This document shows positions 11,664 through 21,107 of a DNA stretch of 64,000 nt, in pieces. Every line of letters starts with the position of its first letter. Position 1 is the stretch's first letter. The notes under the pieces are model-generated. The model ran no database searches and was not told the DNA's origin. It saw only the letters and a program-made list of their open reading frames with translations. Made by a program: the position numbers and the translations under genes. The DNA lies in IMG/VR virus record IMGVR_UViG_3300032093_000041, positions 1-64,000 of that record; one strand, 5' to 3'. The stretch comes from a virus.

Positions 11664-14600
11664 TACATTCTCCTACGATTCTGACGCTGTAGAGCAATAA
11701 TCTTCTGTACAACTTCATCTGCTGTTTCTCTAGCGCTTCCAGACTCTACAACAGTTATGTTAAAGCTGTCCCCGCCATATGTTGGGCTTGCGCCTCCAGA
11801 TGCACCCATCGAAACTGGCGATGTGCGGTCACCCATCGGGCCAATCGGTGGAACAACATGTAGGTGTCTTTCTCCGCCGACACCATGGAACTCAGCGAAT
11901 CCACCAGCGTCATTGATGAACTTGGAATACTGACCAAGGTTGTCTCCGGTCAAGTCATATGCTCTGCCTGTTGCGTGGTCTGAACTGGGAGAACCTAGAC
12001 CCCATTCGCGCCACGAAGAGGTAATCATTCTCTTGCCTGGGAGCATTCCGTTAAACCGTGAATGCGCACCCATTGTTGCGCGCAATGCCTTACTGGTAGA
12101 TGTGTCACCAACTTTTATGTTTCTTTGTCTCCCGGTGTACCAACCTGGACCACTAGGTCCAGAAGCATTGTATACTGCGTTGGGATGGCCGGCTGGTGGA
12201 GTCATTCCTGCTGGGGCTCCTCCTCCCATGCCGCTAGGAGCCGAATTCCACCAGGGCGGAGCGTTCTGCCACCATTGAGGTTCTCCAGAAATGCTTGAAA
12301 GCCCATCCGTAAATGCTGCGAGCATCTGGTTGTATATTTCTTTTGCGCCCGCAGTCATCGCATCAAGGGTTTCTTGGGTTGTTTGTCCTGTTTTTAGTTT
12401 GGACATACTTTCTCCGCCTAGCACAGCGCCGTATCTGCCTTCTGTCTCAACCGTCTGGCCAGTGTACGAAGCTATTCTTCTTGCCGCACCAATTCGTGTT
12501 CCAACACCCTTAAATAGCGTTCCAGCTTTTATTTCTTTTTCGAGCTGGAACAGTTTTGTTTGGGCATTGGTGTCGCCAGATTCAGCTTTCGTAATTAGGC
12601 TACTGATACCAGTTTGAAGCATTTCAGTAGCAGCTGCAGCATCTTTAAATCCTATGTTTTTAGCGACTAACTGGCTTCCTATATTCGTAGCAAATTCTTT
12701 TGAAATACCAGAACGCTCTTCAGTCAACTGTTCTCCGACGAGACCCTTGAATTTTTCATCTTGTGCTGCCCCAGCTAGGGCCCCAGTAAATATGTTTCCA
12801 GTCTTGAAGTTTTCTGACCTTGCTAAAAATGCTCCAACTCCAGCTTCTCCGCCCGTTAACTGTTCGAGGTCTATGTATTTTTGGTAGTAATCAATGAATG
12901 CTTCGGTCGATGCGTCTCCGCCTAAAATTCTGCTTCTTGCAGAATTAAGGGCATCTTGCATTTCCTCACTTTCCAAGTACTTTGTCAAAACGTCTGTCGA
13001 CTCAATAGTGATGTCTCTTAAGGCTTGATTTATCTGCTTAGCGGTTTTCACCATGCCGGCTCCGAGTTTGCCAATCAAGTCCGTTAGCTTGATTGTTGGG
13101 TCAAACAAGTTGACGTTCATTTCGGCTGCTAGCTTCATGATTTCATCTGACGACATACCTGTAGCAAGTTGCAAGCCGCTCATTGCGTTGTCAAATTGGT
13201 CGAACATTGGCGTTACAGCCTGCTCTATGTCTGTCGCTTCTTTCTTTAGGCGACTAACTGCCTGCTTACCAGTTCCTCCGCTAGACATAAGTTTTGCGTC
13301 TTCTTTAGAGATAATTCCAGCTTTAACAAAGTTGTCCAAAGCTGTACTACGAGCACCTTTGTCCATTTTCTCAAAGTCTGTAACAAATTTTCTAAAATCT
13401 TTTACTGTCTGACGCCCGCCAGCCGCTGTACCGGTCTTTAAAGCGCCAGCAAGAGTGTTTACGGTTACGTCAACGAGTTTTGAATCCGCAATCGCAGTCG
13501 CTGCTTTCCTGGCCATTTTGTCTTTGTTTCGTTTGGCTGAGAAAAACCCAACGACTGCACCAACGCCGGCACCAACAGCTGCGCCTACTGGACCGCCAAG
13601 CATTCCACCAATTGCAGCGCCAGAAGCAGCACCAGCACCCATACCACCCTTATATGTTCGTGCATTTAGGGCCGTACCAGCTAAACCCACTCCAAGACCC
13701 AAAGCAGGAGAGAACGGCATCAACATAGCGCCGGTGCTCATCCATTTTTGAGCCGACTCGTCGCCAAACATTTTTTGACCCATGCCGCTTTCAAGGAACA
13801 TTCCGGTTCCTATGGAGGCCAGCATTCCTCCGCCCATCATGGAAGTTTTCATTTTTGCGGCATTCATGAAAGCTTTGCCTTTGCCCATTGGCTTACCCTT
13901 GTTAAAAGCGCGCTGAGCCATGTCTGGGTCCATCCCCTGGTTCATTGCTTCCTGCATGATGGCACCGGGTGTTGCGCCAGGACCTAAGTTTGAAGCTATT
14001 TGCCTAAGTTGAGCGTTAGCATTTTGCACTTGAAAAGCGTTAGTACGCATTGCAGCGCCAGTCAAAAATCCACCCAAACGTGTTTTTGGTGTCTTGCCAA
14101 TCATTTGCTGACCAGCAGGCGAGGGGCCGAACATAAAGTTCATTGCGTTTGTACCCATTGCCCTCATGCGAGTCATCGGCGCTCCACTAGCACCTCCTGG
14201 ACCTACTGCTCCAGATATCCCCGGCGGTGTCGGGGGACCATGTTGAACACCATATCCATATGCTGCTCCAGGGTTTATGCCGGGAAGGAAGGGTCCAATT
14301 CTTCCCATGACTTTTCCAGAAGCATTTTTTGCAGCGTCGAATAAGGCTCTAGCCTTAAATCTTGCCGAGTAGTTAGACCTCATTGTTTGGCCTAAACTCG
14401 TGCCTCCCATCGGTTGTCCAGGCGAAACGCCCGCTTGACCAAGGAATGGACCATGCATACGAGACATGACTTTATTTATTTGGTCTGGTCTTCTCGGGTC
14501 TTCAGGGTGAGGTGTTCCAAACCTTTGAAGGTGGGCATTAAAGTCGCCTATCCGTGCGGCTAGCGCTCTTCCTCTCTCAACACTTTCGGCGCGTGCGGCA

Positions 14601-16810
14601 GTTACTACTTTGGCATTACCGCCTCTACCGTACTCAATTCCCAGTCCGGCTCTAGCTCCACCGCGAGCCTGACCCACATCTGTACTTCTAGTTCCTGCCC
14701 CAACCCTGCCGTTGGTAACTACCAGATTTCCGTTTGCGTCTCTTTGAAGGGGACCGCTTGCCTCAAGCCCGCCATATGGGGTTACGTAACCCTTGGCTCC
14801 CGGGCTGACGGGGGAAAGCCTGCGCTGCGCAGGCATGGAGTTAGCAACAAACGTAGGTACAAGTTGACCATTTGGCCCTACTGGCAACATCTGGACTGTT
14901 CCACCAGCGGTGGAGACGCCGAATTGATTTCCTGCAGCTACACCAGCAGTAGAAACAAATGAACTACTACCATAACTCCTATCACCAGTACTTCTTCCAC
15001 CCCTACTGCCTCGGCCGCCGCCACCGCCACCTCCTCCGGGGAACTTTCCGTTTACAACGACTGTTCCGGCATTAACTGTTGCTTGAGCTGCGTTTACTCC
15101 CGCCATCCCAGCAGCACCACCCATGCCGCTATTGCCCATTGCACCGGCAAGCTTGTATGGAGATGCTGCTGAAAAGTTCGGACTGTTGGATATCGCGGTG
15201 CTCATACCAGCCGCCATTGCAGCAGCGTTACGGCGCTCATACCTTTCTGAGCGACGACCTTTAAGCGCATAGCGAGTCATTGCGGCAACGGCCATGGTTC
15301 CACCAATTGGGCCGAGTTGGGCCATGAGACCAATAACCCCCGCTATTTGCCTGAATAGAATAGCAATAGCATCAACAACCTGCGTAATGACTGGAAGGGC
15401 AGTCGTAAAAGCCCTTCTCACAGCGTTGCCGATGTCGAAGAAACCGTCAACGACATTCTTAAGGGCATCGCCAAATGCCAAAAAGTCTTCTTTGTTGTTT
15501 TTTGCTAAGTCAGCAAAAGCTTGGGCGTTTTGGCCAATTCTCCTAAATACTTGAACAAGTGGCTCGCCAAACATTTTGATTACAACAGAGCCTCCGTCGC
15601 GCATTGATTCCAACATGTCTCTAGCATCTTTAAAATCATTTACGAATGCTTCGAAAAAGTCACCAGTGCGTTTCCACCATCCAGCTGCTGCTGGAAGGAA
15701 TTCCCTAAATAGTTTTATGGCAAATTCTTCAGTTTTCTCCGAAAGTTTTTCCAAAGAACCAAGTAGTCCACCGCGACCAAAGTTGATTATGTCTCCGCGG
15801 ACCATTCTAAAAGAACGGGTAAGGCCTTGAAAAATACTATTAAAAGTCTTTTTTACTGGCTCAAGCAGATACCTACCCGCATCAGCAAGCTCAACAAACG
15901 CTCTGGTTAGATAGGACTTCAGCTGTGCAATAAGGGTTTGGTTTATCGTTTTGCCAAAACCTTCAACGCCAGCATCTTTAGCCAACTTCCCTGACTCTAA
16001 AGCTTTTAGGAGACTAGAAGCGCTTCCATATTTTTTAGCTGCTTTTTCAAATTCAGGACCTATTTGTTTTGCTAACTGAGTAGTCTCATCGCTAAAACCT
16101 TTGTTCTTTTTGAGTAGAGAAATATATTCAGCGGCAGCAGCCATGCTCTTATCTCTATTGAGTCCTGTTCCAAAGTCAGCCATCATCTGGAGCTGCTTAA
16201 CTGCCTGAGGGTCAAGTTTGGCGTTTTTACTAAAAGCTGCGTAGGCTTGGTTCAGTGTCGTCATGCCGTAGGACGCAAGGGTTGAATTCACTTGAAGCAT
16301 CCGCAGCGCATCAGCCGATTGAGATAATGCACTCCCAAGAGCTGCTGATTCTTTGTACCTAAAAGAATATGCCGCAGCGTTGAACTCTTGGAACGCTGCC
16401 GCTGCTGTTATTGCTGCAGCGCCCGCCGCCGCCACGGCCCCAGCAAGACCCTGCATGCCCCAGTTGTAGACTTTCATAGCGGCGTTGCCTATAGCAAATG
16501 CTGCGTTCACGCTGACTAAGGCTGCTGTTACAGCAAGAAACTCAATACCCAAACCAACAACTAGATACATTATTTTTCTAGCGTGTTTGATAAAAGTTAG
16601 GTTTGCTCCATTCAGGCGAGCCATAGTCCCAGTCATGGCTCCCATGCGAGCGTTGAGGTCACCCATTCTTGCGTTTAAACGCTGGGTGTCGTTAGCAAGG
16701 GTTCTTTGGGCACGGCCAAGAGCGGTGAGGCGAGCTGCTGTTGCCTCAATCTGCTCCGTGTTCTTCGTGTCGACGTCGAGAACAATATTTATACGACTGT
16801 CAGCAGCCAC
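11663..16810 (-). CDS. Tape measure protein with C-terminal M15-type peptidase domain
   Basis: This 1715-residue protein starts with GTG at 16810, with GGGG shortly upstream. An internal ATG would cut into the conserved N-terminal helix. The N-terminal part is heptad-rich (NARMGDLNARMGAMTGTMARLN) and is followed by a hydrophobic segment near residues 70-120. Long helical regions, Gly/Met-rich low-complexity stretches and a glycine-zipper membrane segment (GGMLGGPVGAAVGAGVGAVVG) follow. Near the C-terminus H1612, D1619 and the HLH pair H1649/H1651 match the zinc-binding SxHxxGxAxD and HLH pattern of peptidase M15, a peptidoglycan hydrolase family. It follows the frameshifting chaperone, as tape measures do. 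It sets tail length, and its end could cleave peptidoglycan during DNA entry. The enzymatic role is inferred from motifs. Confidence 0.9.
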   Translation of the reverse strand: MAADSRINIVLDVDTKNTEQIEATAARLTALGRAQRTLANDTQRLNARMGDLNARMGAMTGTMARLNGANLTFIKHARKIMYLVVGLGIEFLAVTAALVSVNAAFAIGNAAMKVYNWGMQGLAGAVAAAGAAAITAAAAFQEFNAAAYSFRYKESAALGSALSQSADALRMLQVNSTLASYGMTTLNQAYAAFSKNAKLDPQAVKQLQMMADFGTGLNRDKSMAAAAEYISLLKKNKGFSDETTQLAKQIGPEFEKAAKKYGSASSLLKALESGKLAKDAGVEGFGKTINQTLIAQLKSYLTRAFVELADAGRYLLEPVKKTFNSIFQGLTRSFRMVRGDIINFGRGGLLGSLEKLSEKTEEFAIKLFREFLPAAAGWWKRTGDFFEAFVNDFKDARDMLESMRDGGSVVIKMFGEPLVQVFRRIGQNAQAFADLAKNNKEDFLAFGDALKNVVDGFFDIGNAVRRAFTTALPVITQVVDAIAILFRQIAGVIGLMAQLGPIGGTMAVAAMTRYALKGRRSERYERRNAAAMAAGMSTAISNSPNFSAASPYKLAGAMGNSGMGGAAGMAGVNAAQATVNAGTVVVNGKFPGGGGGGGGRGSRGGRSTGDRSYGSSSFVSTAGVAAGNQFGVSTAGGTVQMLPVGPNGQLVPTFVANSMPAQRRLSPVSPGAKGYVTPYGGLEASGPLQRDANGNLVVTNGRVGAGTRSTDVGQARGGARAGLGIEYGRGGNAKVVTAARAESVERGRALAARIGDFNAHLQRFGTPHPEDPRRPDQINKVMSRMHGPFLGQAGVSPGQPMGGTSLGQTMRSNYSARFKARALFDAAKNASGKVMGRIGPFLPGINPGAAYGYGVQHGPPTPPGISGAVGPGGASGAPMTRMRAMGTNAMNFMFGPSPAGQQMIGKTPKTRLGGFLTGAAMRTNAFQVQNANAQLRQIASNLGPGATPGAIMQEAMNQGMDPDMAQRAFNKGKPMGKGKAFMNAAKMKTSMMGGGMLASIGTGMFLESGMGQKMFGDESAQKWMSTGAMLMPFSPALGLGVGLAGTALNARTYKGGMGAGAASGAAIGGMLGGPVGAAVGAGVGAVVGFFSAKRNKDKMARKAATAIADSKLVDVTVNTLAGALKTGTAAGGRQTVKDFRKFVTDFEKMDKGARSTALDNFVKAGIISKEDAKLMSSGGTGKQAVSRLKKEATDIEQAVTPMFDQFDNAMSGLQLATGMSSDEIMKLAAEMNVNLFDPTIKLTDLIGKLGAGMVKTAKQINQALRDITIESTDVLTKYLESEEMQDALNSARSRILGGDASTEAFIDYYQKYIDLEQLTGGEAGVGAFLARSENFKTGNIFTGALAGAAQDEKFKGLVGEQLTEERSGISKEFATNIGSQLVAKNIGFKDAAAATEMLQTGISSLITKAESGDTNAQTKLFQLEKEIKAGTLFKGVGTRIGAARRIASYTGQTVETEGRYGAVLGGESMSKLKTGQTTQETLDAMTAGAKEIYNQMLAAFTDGLSSISGEPQWWQNAPPWWNSAPSGMGGGAPAGMTPPAGHPNAVYNASGPSGPGWYTGRQRNIKVGDTSTSKALRATMGAHSRFNGMLPGKRMITSSWREWGLGSPSSDHATGRAYDLTGDNLGQYSKFINDAGGFAEFHGVGGERHLHVVPPIGPMGDRTSPVSMGASGGASPTYGGDSFNITVVESGSARETADEVVQKIIALQRQNRRRM

Positions 16811-16827
16811 TTATACCCCAAATATGC

Positions 16828-17516
16828 TCAATATCCTTGAGCTTTACGCTCGGCAGCGGCGCGGTCCGCCTCAATAACTTTAGCACATGAGACGCGTATT
16901 ATCCATTCCTGTTCGCTGCAATTGAGCAACTGTATTGGGTCTGTGCCGAACAGTTCCCCTAGACGAGCGGCCGTCGCTATTCGGCCGTCCTCCGTCAATT
17001 CATCTAGGAGTGTTTCGTAGGGTTTTCGGTTTGTTCTACCGTGTCGCCGTATCCTGCGGCATCAATAATTGCCAAGGCGGCAGCTTCAACGTGCGGGTCA
17101 AGACCAAAAAACGCCATCACTGCGTCAGGGAGTGCTCGTGCAGCGCCTGTCATCTTGAGGATTGAAGGAGAGGCAAATCCGAGCGACTTTCCATCCTCAA
17201 ACACTTCTTCACCATTGAGGTAAATGCCGCGAGTCGTGTGGCCAATAACTTGACAAGCAAACTTTGTGGCGTCAATACCGTTTTTGGTTTCCGAGCCGGA
17301 GTTTTTTTGCCATGCTTTTAGCTGCTGCTGCGTGATGTTTGGGCTAATCACAAGTTGAACGCCCGGGCGTTCTGGGACATTAATAAATATCTCAGGGCGC
17401 ATGACTTTCTTGCTCACGACAGCCTTGAGTTGCTCAAGAACATTGTCTGTGTCTACTTCATCAGCGAACGAAGGGGCGCTAATGTTTTCATCGAGTGGTT
17501 CGTATAGATTGCTCAT
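16828..17516 (-). CDS. Tail assembly chaperone, frameshifted long form
   Basis: The long product reads the upstream frame to the slippery site at 17019-17025, then continues in the -1 frame through YETLLDELTEDGRIATA and QEWIIRVSCAKVIEAD to a TGA at 16828-16830. It gains about 63 residues over the short form. A pair of overlapping chaperones made by a programmed shift immediately before the tape measure gene is a widely conserved feature of long-tailed phages (lambda gpG/gpGT). The extension is acidic and helical, as in gpT-type domains. The frames and slippery heptamer are seen directly; use of the shift is inferred. Confidence 0.8.
17004..17516 (-). CDS. Tail assembly chaperone, short form
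   Basis: A 170-residue protein from ATG 17516. A GTG nine bases upstream is possible but has no better ribosome site. It is acidic at its N-terminus (DENISAPSFADEVD) and has a central beta part (EIFINVPERPGVQLVIS). The C-terminal helices are rich in Ala (AARALPDAVMAFFG). It sits between the tail tube and the tape measure, where the gpG-like chaperone is found. It coats the tape measure during tail assembly and is not expected in the mature virion. Confidence 0.82.
   Translation of the reverse strand: MSNLYEPLDENISAPSFADEVDTDNVLEQLKAVVSKKVMRPEIFINVPERPGVQLVISPNITQQQLKAWQKNSGSETKNGIDATKFACQVIGHTTRGIYLNGEEVFEDGKSLGFASPSILKMTGAARALPDAVMAFFGLDPHVEAAALAIIDAAGYGDTVEQTENPTKHS
17019..17025 (-). promoter_or_regulatory. 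Programmed -1 ribosomal frameshift site
   Basis: On the minus strand the heptamer is AAACCCT, read A AAC CCT in the upstream frame. It fits the XXXYYYZ rule exactly, with both tRNAs able to re-pair after slipping back one base to AAA CCC. The next -1 codon is TAC, and the zero-frame stop TAG follows a few codons later. This position near the end of the short chaperone is typical. Confidence 0.85.
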
Positions 17517-17563
17517 GCACGTCACACTAGCACCATATCTGTGGCGCTAGTGGATGTTAATAG

Positions 17564-18010
17564 TTATTGTGTCGGAGCGCCCGAGATAGCGAATGTAAGA
17601 GCGAATGTTGCTGGCGCACCAGATGATGCGTCACCCTCTGGTTCGGAAAGTCCGACAAGGAGCGCCTTGGCGTAAATGCGCTCTGACTGAGAGTTTTTGA
17701 GGTCACAGTCGGTGTCGTAAATCTTGATTTCGTAGTATGCGCGGCCAACTTTGGTACGCGCATCCTTCAATACGGTTCTGAGGCTAGAATCGTAGTGCTT
17801 TGTCAGTGTGATGTCACCCACCTCGGATGGTGCGCAGAGCGTCTCCGGGAAAGGATTTCCGCCTGTGTATATTTTTTCCACTGACGCTGTAATCTCGCCA
17901 CCAGAAACTTGTGCAAAATATCCACTCAGGGTAGGCCCTGTAACATCACCACCAGTGAGTGGTGTGATTTCTGCAATAATTTGCCTCTGAGCCAACTTTG
18001 AAGTTGTCAT
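17564..18010 (-). CDS. Tail tube protein
   Basis: A 148-residue protein following the sheath gene, preceded by a strong GGAGGAA ribosome-binding site. Beta-rich sequence (GEITASVEKIYTGG, GDITLTKHYD, RAYYEIKIYD, ATFALTFAISG) fits the tube fold shared by contractile and non-contractile tails. The order sheath, tube, chaperone, tape measure is characteristic. The tube forms the rigid channel through which DNA leaves the capsid. Confidence 0.85.
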   Translation of the reverse strand: MTTSKLAQRQIIAEITPLTGGDVTGPTLSGYFAQVSGGEITASVEKIYTGGNPFPETLCAPSEVGDITLTKHYDSSLRTVLKDARTKVGRAYYEIKIYDTDCDLKNSQSERIYAKALLVGLSEPEGDASSGAPATFALTFAISGAPTQ

Positions 18011-18024
18011 TTGCTATTCCTCCG

Positions 18025-19482
18025 TTATACCAATGTTGAAGTTAAATTGGACTTTGTTATTTCGACTTCTATGCGGTCACCCACAGAACTGACGCGAGCG
18101 CCAACTTTTGCCTTGATAACTCCTGTAGCCAACTGTGTAAGCGGGTTAATCGCATCGTTGACCTGGACTGTGTAACCAGGGTCAATCTGCTTGCCGTTGG
18201 CGTCAAATGCTTCATAAAAGCCACCGCCAATACGAATTCTTTCCATAATTCCAGTAAGCGTTGCTGCGACTCTGGAGAAAGTGGAACGACGTCCGTCGAT
18301 TGGCAAAAACAGTAGAGCCTCTAGAGCGATTTCTGCTTCGTAGACCACCTGGTTAAGAACCTCACGAGCGATAATGAATCTGAAGTTGTCTGTGTCGTTC
18401 GAAGCCGAACGAGCACCGTAGATTCGTGTCGTACCGTTGATTACCTTGATTGCGTTAACAAACCCTGCGTCGAGAGCTTCTGCTTCCGAGTTTGACAACA
18501 CGATATGAGGGGAAGTAACGAAGTTTGACTGTGTGCGCTCGCCAGCATATGGGTTCCATGAACCATAAGTGTTATGCACCAATGCTCTCTTCGCCGCAAC
18601 ATATCCCTCGCAAGGGATTGTCTTGGTGAGAGTGCCGCTTGGTATCTTCACCCATGGGTAGAAGAATGCTGCAAACTCTGCGTTTTCGATGTCGGAATAG
18701 TCTTCGAGTGCGCCAATCGCGTCATTGACTGAGTCGTCCTTGTCAAATCCGAGAAGGGCGATTCTCCTGTTTCCGGCAGCATGAGCTATCAATGCTTCGC
18801 GAACTGTTTGCGAAGTGTACCCAGGAGCACAAACGGAACCAGGTCCTAGATTCTCAGTGAAGAGGTCAACTGCATCGACAACGTCAGCAGCAGCAATTGA
18901 ACCACCAGCTGTTCCGCCAGTAAAGTCGGTGTCTGGGATTACGGCAGGAATTCCTGTCTCGCCCTCGTCTGTGGCTGTTACGTACAGTGCAGCAATAGCA
19001 CTGTTGTTAATTTCGTTTACAGCAGCAGCAACGGTTGTGTGAATTTGGGTTCTATACGCAAGTGCCCCATTGAGATAAACAGACACTCGGAAGTTTGTGC
19101 CAGCTGAAGGCTGGGAAACTGCGGCACTAAGAACACCACTGTGTGCCCAAGTACCCTTGCCTGCAGCGGTCAGCGTCATGACAACGTCGTCATCTGCGTT
19201 TTGCAACTCAAGCGTTGCCTCTGTAGCTGTTGAAGAAACCACGCGCGACACATAAGCACGAGCGCCACCCTCTTCAAAGAAGGTTTCGATTGTCTCGTAC
19301 GTCCACCCTGCCGCAACGGAGTTACCAAAAACGTCCTGATAATCGGAAAGGCTGGTAATCAGATGCACCGTGCCATCTGGTCCGCGCTCGGTCAAACCGG
19401 CGACAAACAAGGTCGCAGTCGCTGCGGTCTGTGCAGTTGTTGGTCCTGTTCTGACCGCCGTTGTTACAATTACACCTGGCAT
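18025..19482 (-). CDS. Contractile tail sheath protein
   Basis: A 485-residue sheath-family protein that makes this phage a myovirus. Supporting features are the N-terminal beta-strand followed by GLTERGPDGTVHLITSL, a DYQDVFG motif near residue 50, a variable middle domain, and the C-terminal conserved core with GYVAAKRALVHNTYGSWNPY, the RFIIAREVLNQVVYEAE helix and RSTFSRVAATLTGIMERI. A strong GGAGGAA site precedes the ATG. The sheath contracts on the tube to drive it through the envelope. The tube gene follows immediately. Confidence 0.93.
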   Translation of the reverse strand: MPGVIVTTAVRTGPTTAQTAATATLFVAGLTERGPDGTVHLITSLSDYQDVFGNSVAAGWTYETIETFFEEGGARAYVSRVVSSTATEATLELQNADDDVVMTLTAAGKGTWAHSGVLSAAVSQPSAGTNFRVSVYLNGALAYRTQIHTTVAAAVNEINNSAIAALYVTATDEGETGIPAVIPDTDFTGGTAGGSIAAADVVDAVDLFTENLGPGSVCAPGYTSQTVREALIAHAAGNRRIALLGFDKDDSVNDAIGALEDYSDIENAEFAAFFYPWVKIPSGTLTKTIPCEGYVAAKRALVHNTYGSWNPYAGERTQSNFVTSPHIVLSNSEAEALDAGFVNAIKVINGTTRIYGARSASNDTDNFRFIIAREVLNQVVYEAEIALEALLFLPIDGRRSTFSRVAATLTGIMERIRIGGGFYEAFDANGKQIDPGYTVQVNDAINPLTQLATGVIKAKVGARVSSVGDRIEVEITKSNLTSTLV

Positions 19483-19536
19483 TTGTTCCTCCGTACCATA
19501 TAATTTTATGGGCTATTTATTCCGAGACTACTCAGA

Positions 19537-20022
19537 TTATACTGACTGATTATCTGTTTCTGGCGAACCTTCTTCAGAAGATTCACCAATTTTCTCATCC
19601 TGCTCAGCAGAATCTGTATGCATTAATTGTTCCACGTTTTCTGGCTCTGCAGCGTCAGCAACAACTTCACCAGTAATGACGGCCGCTAAGTCAGCCACAG
19701 CACCTTCTAGTTCCTGGGGGGATGAAGTTGACTGGCCTTTTTTGGCTCGCTTTTTTTTTGAAATTTCTTTGGCTTCTAGCGGTTCTGCAGATGTAGATAC
19801 CGTAAATGGCCTAACTTTCAACATTTTTCTATCTATTAGTTGTAGTGTTTTGGTGTTTCGTTCGTGCACTACAAATGTTGACAACGGGGTAACAAACAAA
19901 TCATCGGCAACCTCAAGTGTTCTGCCGGAAACATTTTGCACCTGGATACAGCCGGAAAACTCAACAGGCAGTTCTTTTACCGGCTTGTCAAGATGATGAA
20001 AAAAATCTATATTCTGTGTCAT
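19537..20022 (-). CDS. Hypothetical protein between tail terminator and sheath
   Basis: A 161-residue protein with a small beta-rich N-terminal domain (FSGCIQVQNVSGRTLEVADDL) and a Lys-rich patch (EISKKKRAKKGQ). The C-terminal half is long, acidic and probably disordered, ending in Glu/Ser-rich sequence. Genes at this position in contractile phages are often small structural or assembly proteins. I do not recognise a family. Confidence 0.5.
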   Translation of the reverse strand: MTQNIDFFHHLDKPVKELPVEFSGCIQVQNVSGRTLEVADDLFVTPLSTFVVHERNTKTLQLIDRKMLKVRPFTVSTSAEPLEAKEISKKKRAKKGQSTSSPQELEGAVADLAAVITGEVVADAAEPENVEQLMHTDSAEQDEKIGESSEEGSPETDNQSV

Positions 20023-20025
20023 GTT

Positions 20026-20646
20026 TTACTCCTGAAAAAGACTTTCGAGGTTAATGTTGGAAGTGTCGCCGGTGCCCTTAACACTAAGGTCATACTCGGT
20101 AACAGTCCCAACGTCTTCTCTCGTTATGACCTCATCCAATAATAGGTCATAACTGACAAAAGCTCCGGCAAGAATGCGGTCGCCCTTAAGCATCGTAAGG
20201 TCCGAATATTCTTCTGACATTGTAGTTTCCTCAACCCTGGCCGAGCGAGACGTATCGAGCCTTGTAAGGCATGGGTAATCAAGCAAGGCCGACCTAACTA
20301 CCGTTGTGAGCCTGTCTCGCATTAGCGTCGATTCATATGGGCCCTCAGTCCTCACCCAAACGTATGTTCTCATCCCATAAGCAACGCGGTAAAGAGGGTC
20401 TAGCGTTGTGCCGTCATACTCCAGCCTGGTAAAAGATTTGGCGTTGATTACAACGGTAATTATTGATGGCCATGCATCGAGAGCTATTGGCTCATACGTC
20501 AGATATTCAGCCGGGGTAGGAAGCGTAAGGTCGTCAACGGACCATCCATTACGATACTTCACCAACCTTGTTGGAATATCGTTTTTAAGATACTCAGTAA
20601 CGTAATATTTGGCCGAATGAGGCCCCTGCATTAACTCTTTTGGCAT
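20026..20646 (-). CDS. Tail terminator-like protein
   Basis: A 206-residue protein. The ATG at 20646 is chosen because it overlaps the upstream stop as TAATG; a longer reading from 20673 would intrude on the preceding gene. The central block (SIITVVINAKSFTRLEYDGT, then YRVAYGMRTYVWVRT and STLMRDRLTTVVRSALLD) follows the strand-strand-helix layout of tail terminator/neck proteins. Position just before sheath and tube is standard. It probably caps the tail and joins it to the head completion proteins. Confidence 0.6.
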   Translation of the reverse strand: MPKELMQGPHSAKYYVTEYLKNDIPTRLVKYRNGWSVDDLTLPTPAEYLTYEPIALDAWPSIITVVINAKSFTRLEYDGTTLDPLYRVAYGMRTYVWVRTEGPYESTLMRDRLTTVVRSALLDYPCLTRLDTSRSARVEETTMSEEYSDLTMLKGDRILAGAFVSYDLLLDEVITREDVGTVTEYDLSVKGTGDTSNINLESLFQE

Positions 20647-21107
20647 TAGGTCACCTGTCCATCCACAACCCAATCGGCAGCATCATTTGCATATTTTTCT
20701 GCAAAACCAGCAGGTTCAAAAATGATTTTGCGCTTTGGCATTTTCGTTGTTCCGTACTGGTGAAATTTAGCGTATTCAACTTTTGTACCGAGTGTCATTG
20801 ACTTGGGTGTTACCGAAAAAGTTGCATCTGGCCCAATTCCAGAAAGACTTGCAAGAAGTTTGCCGGTTCTAACCATCGGAGGAGCGCCGGGGAATCTTGA
20901 AGATTTCCAGGCTCCATATTCCGGGTCCAGAGGCGACCAGCCACCAGATGGGAGGCCACCGAGCGCAAAGTTCGCCGTATTCATGGCACTTATCTCTGCT
21001 TTGGCCTTGGTAAAAAGCGGGAGAAAATTTTGGCTTCTTACAAAAGCGGCAGTCAAGCTGGCTTGAGCTTTTTCTACGCCCTCTATACGCACATCAACAG
21101 ACGCCAT
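20646..21107 (-). CDS. Head-tail joining / virion morphogenesis protein (gp10/gpS-like)
   Basis: A 153-residue protein with the pattern of the virion morphogenesis family: an N-terminal helical region, a GAPPMVRTGKLLASLSG block, then TKVEYAKFHQYGTTKMPKR, where YAxxHxYGT and the Pro-Arg-Arg/Lys ending are hallmarks. Members complete the neck or tail in HK97-, Mu- and P2-type phages. It overlaps its neighbours by a single base on each side (TAATG), implying coupled translation. Confidence 0.78.
   Translation of the reverse strand: MASVDVRIEGVEKAQASLTAAFVRSQNFLPLFTKAKAEISAMNTANFALGGLPSGGWSPLDPEYGAWKSSRFPGAPPMVRTGKLLASLSGIGPDATFSVTPKSMTLGTKVEYAKFHQYGTTKMPKRKIIFEPAGFAEKYANDAADWVVDGQVT

Noticed and set aside
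16485-16877. Plus-strand open frame across the tape measure start
   Set aside because: It is antisense to the tape measure N-terminus and the frameshift region, with no ribosome site and no recognisable domain.
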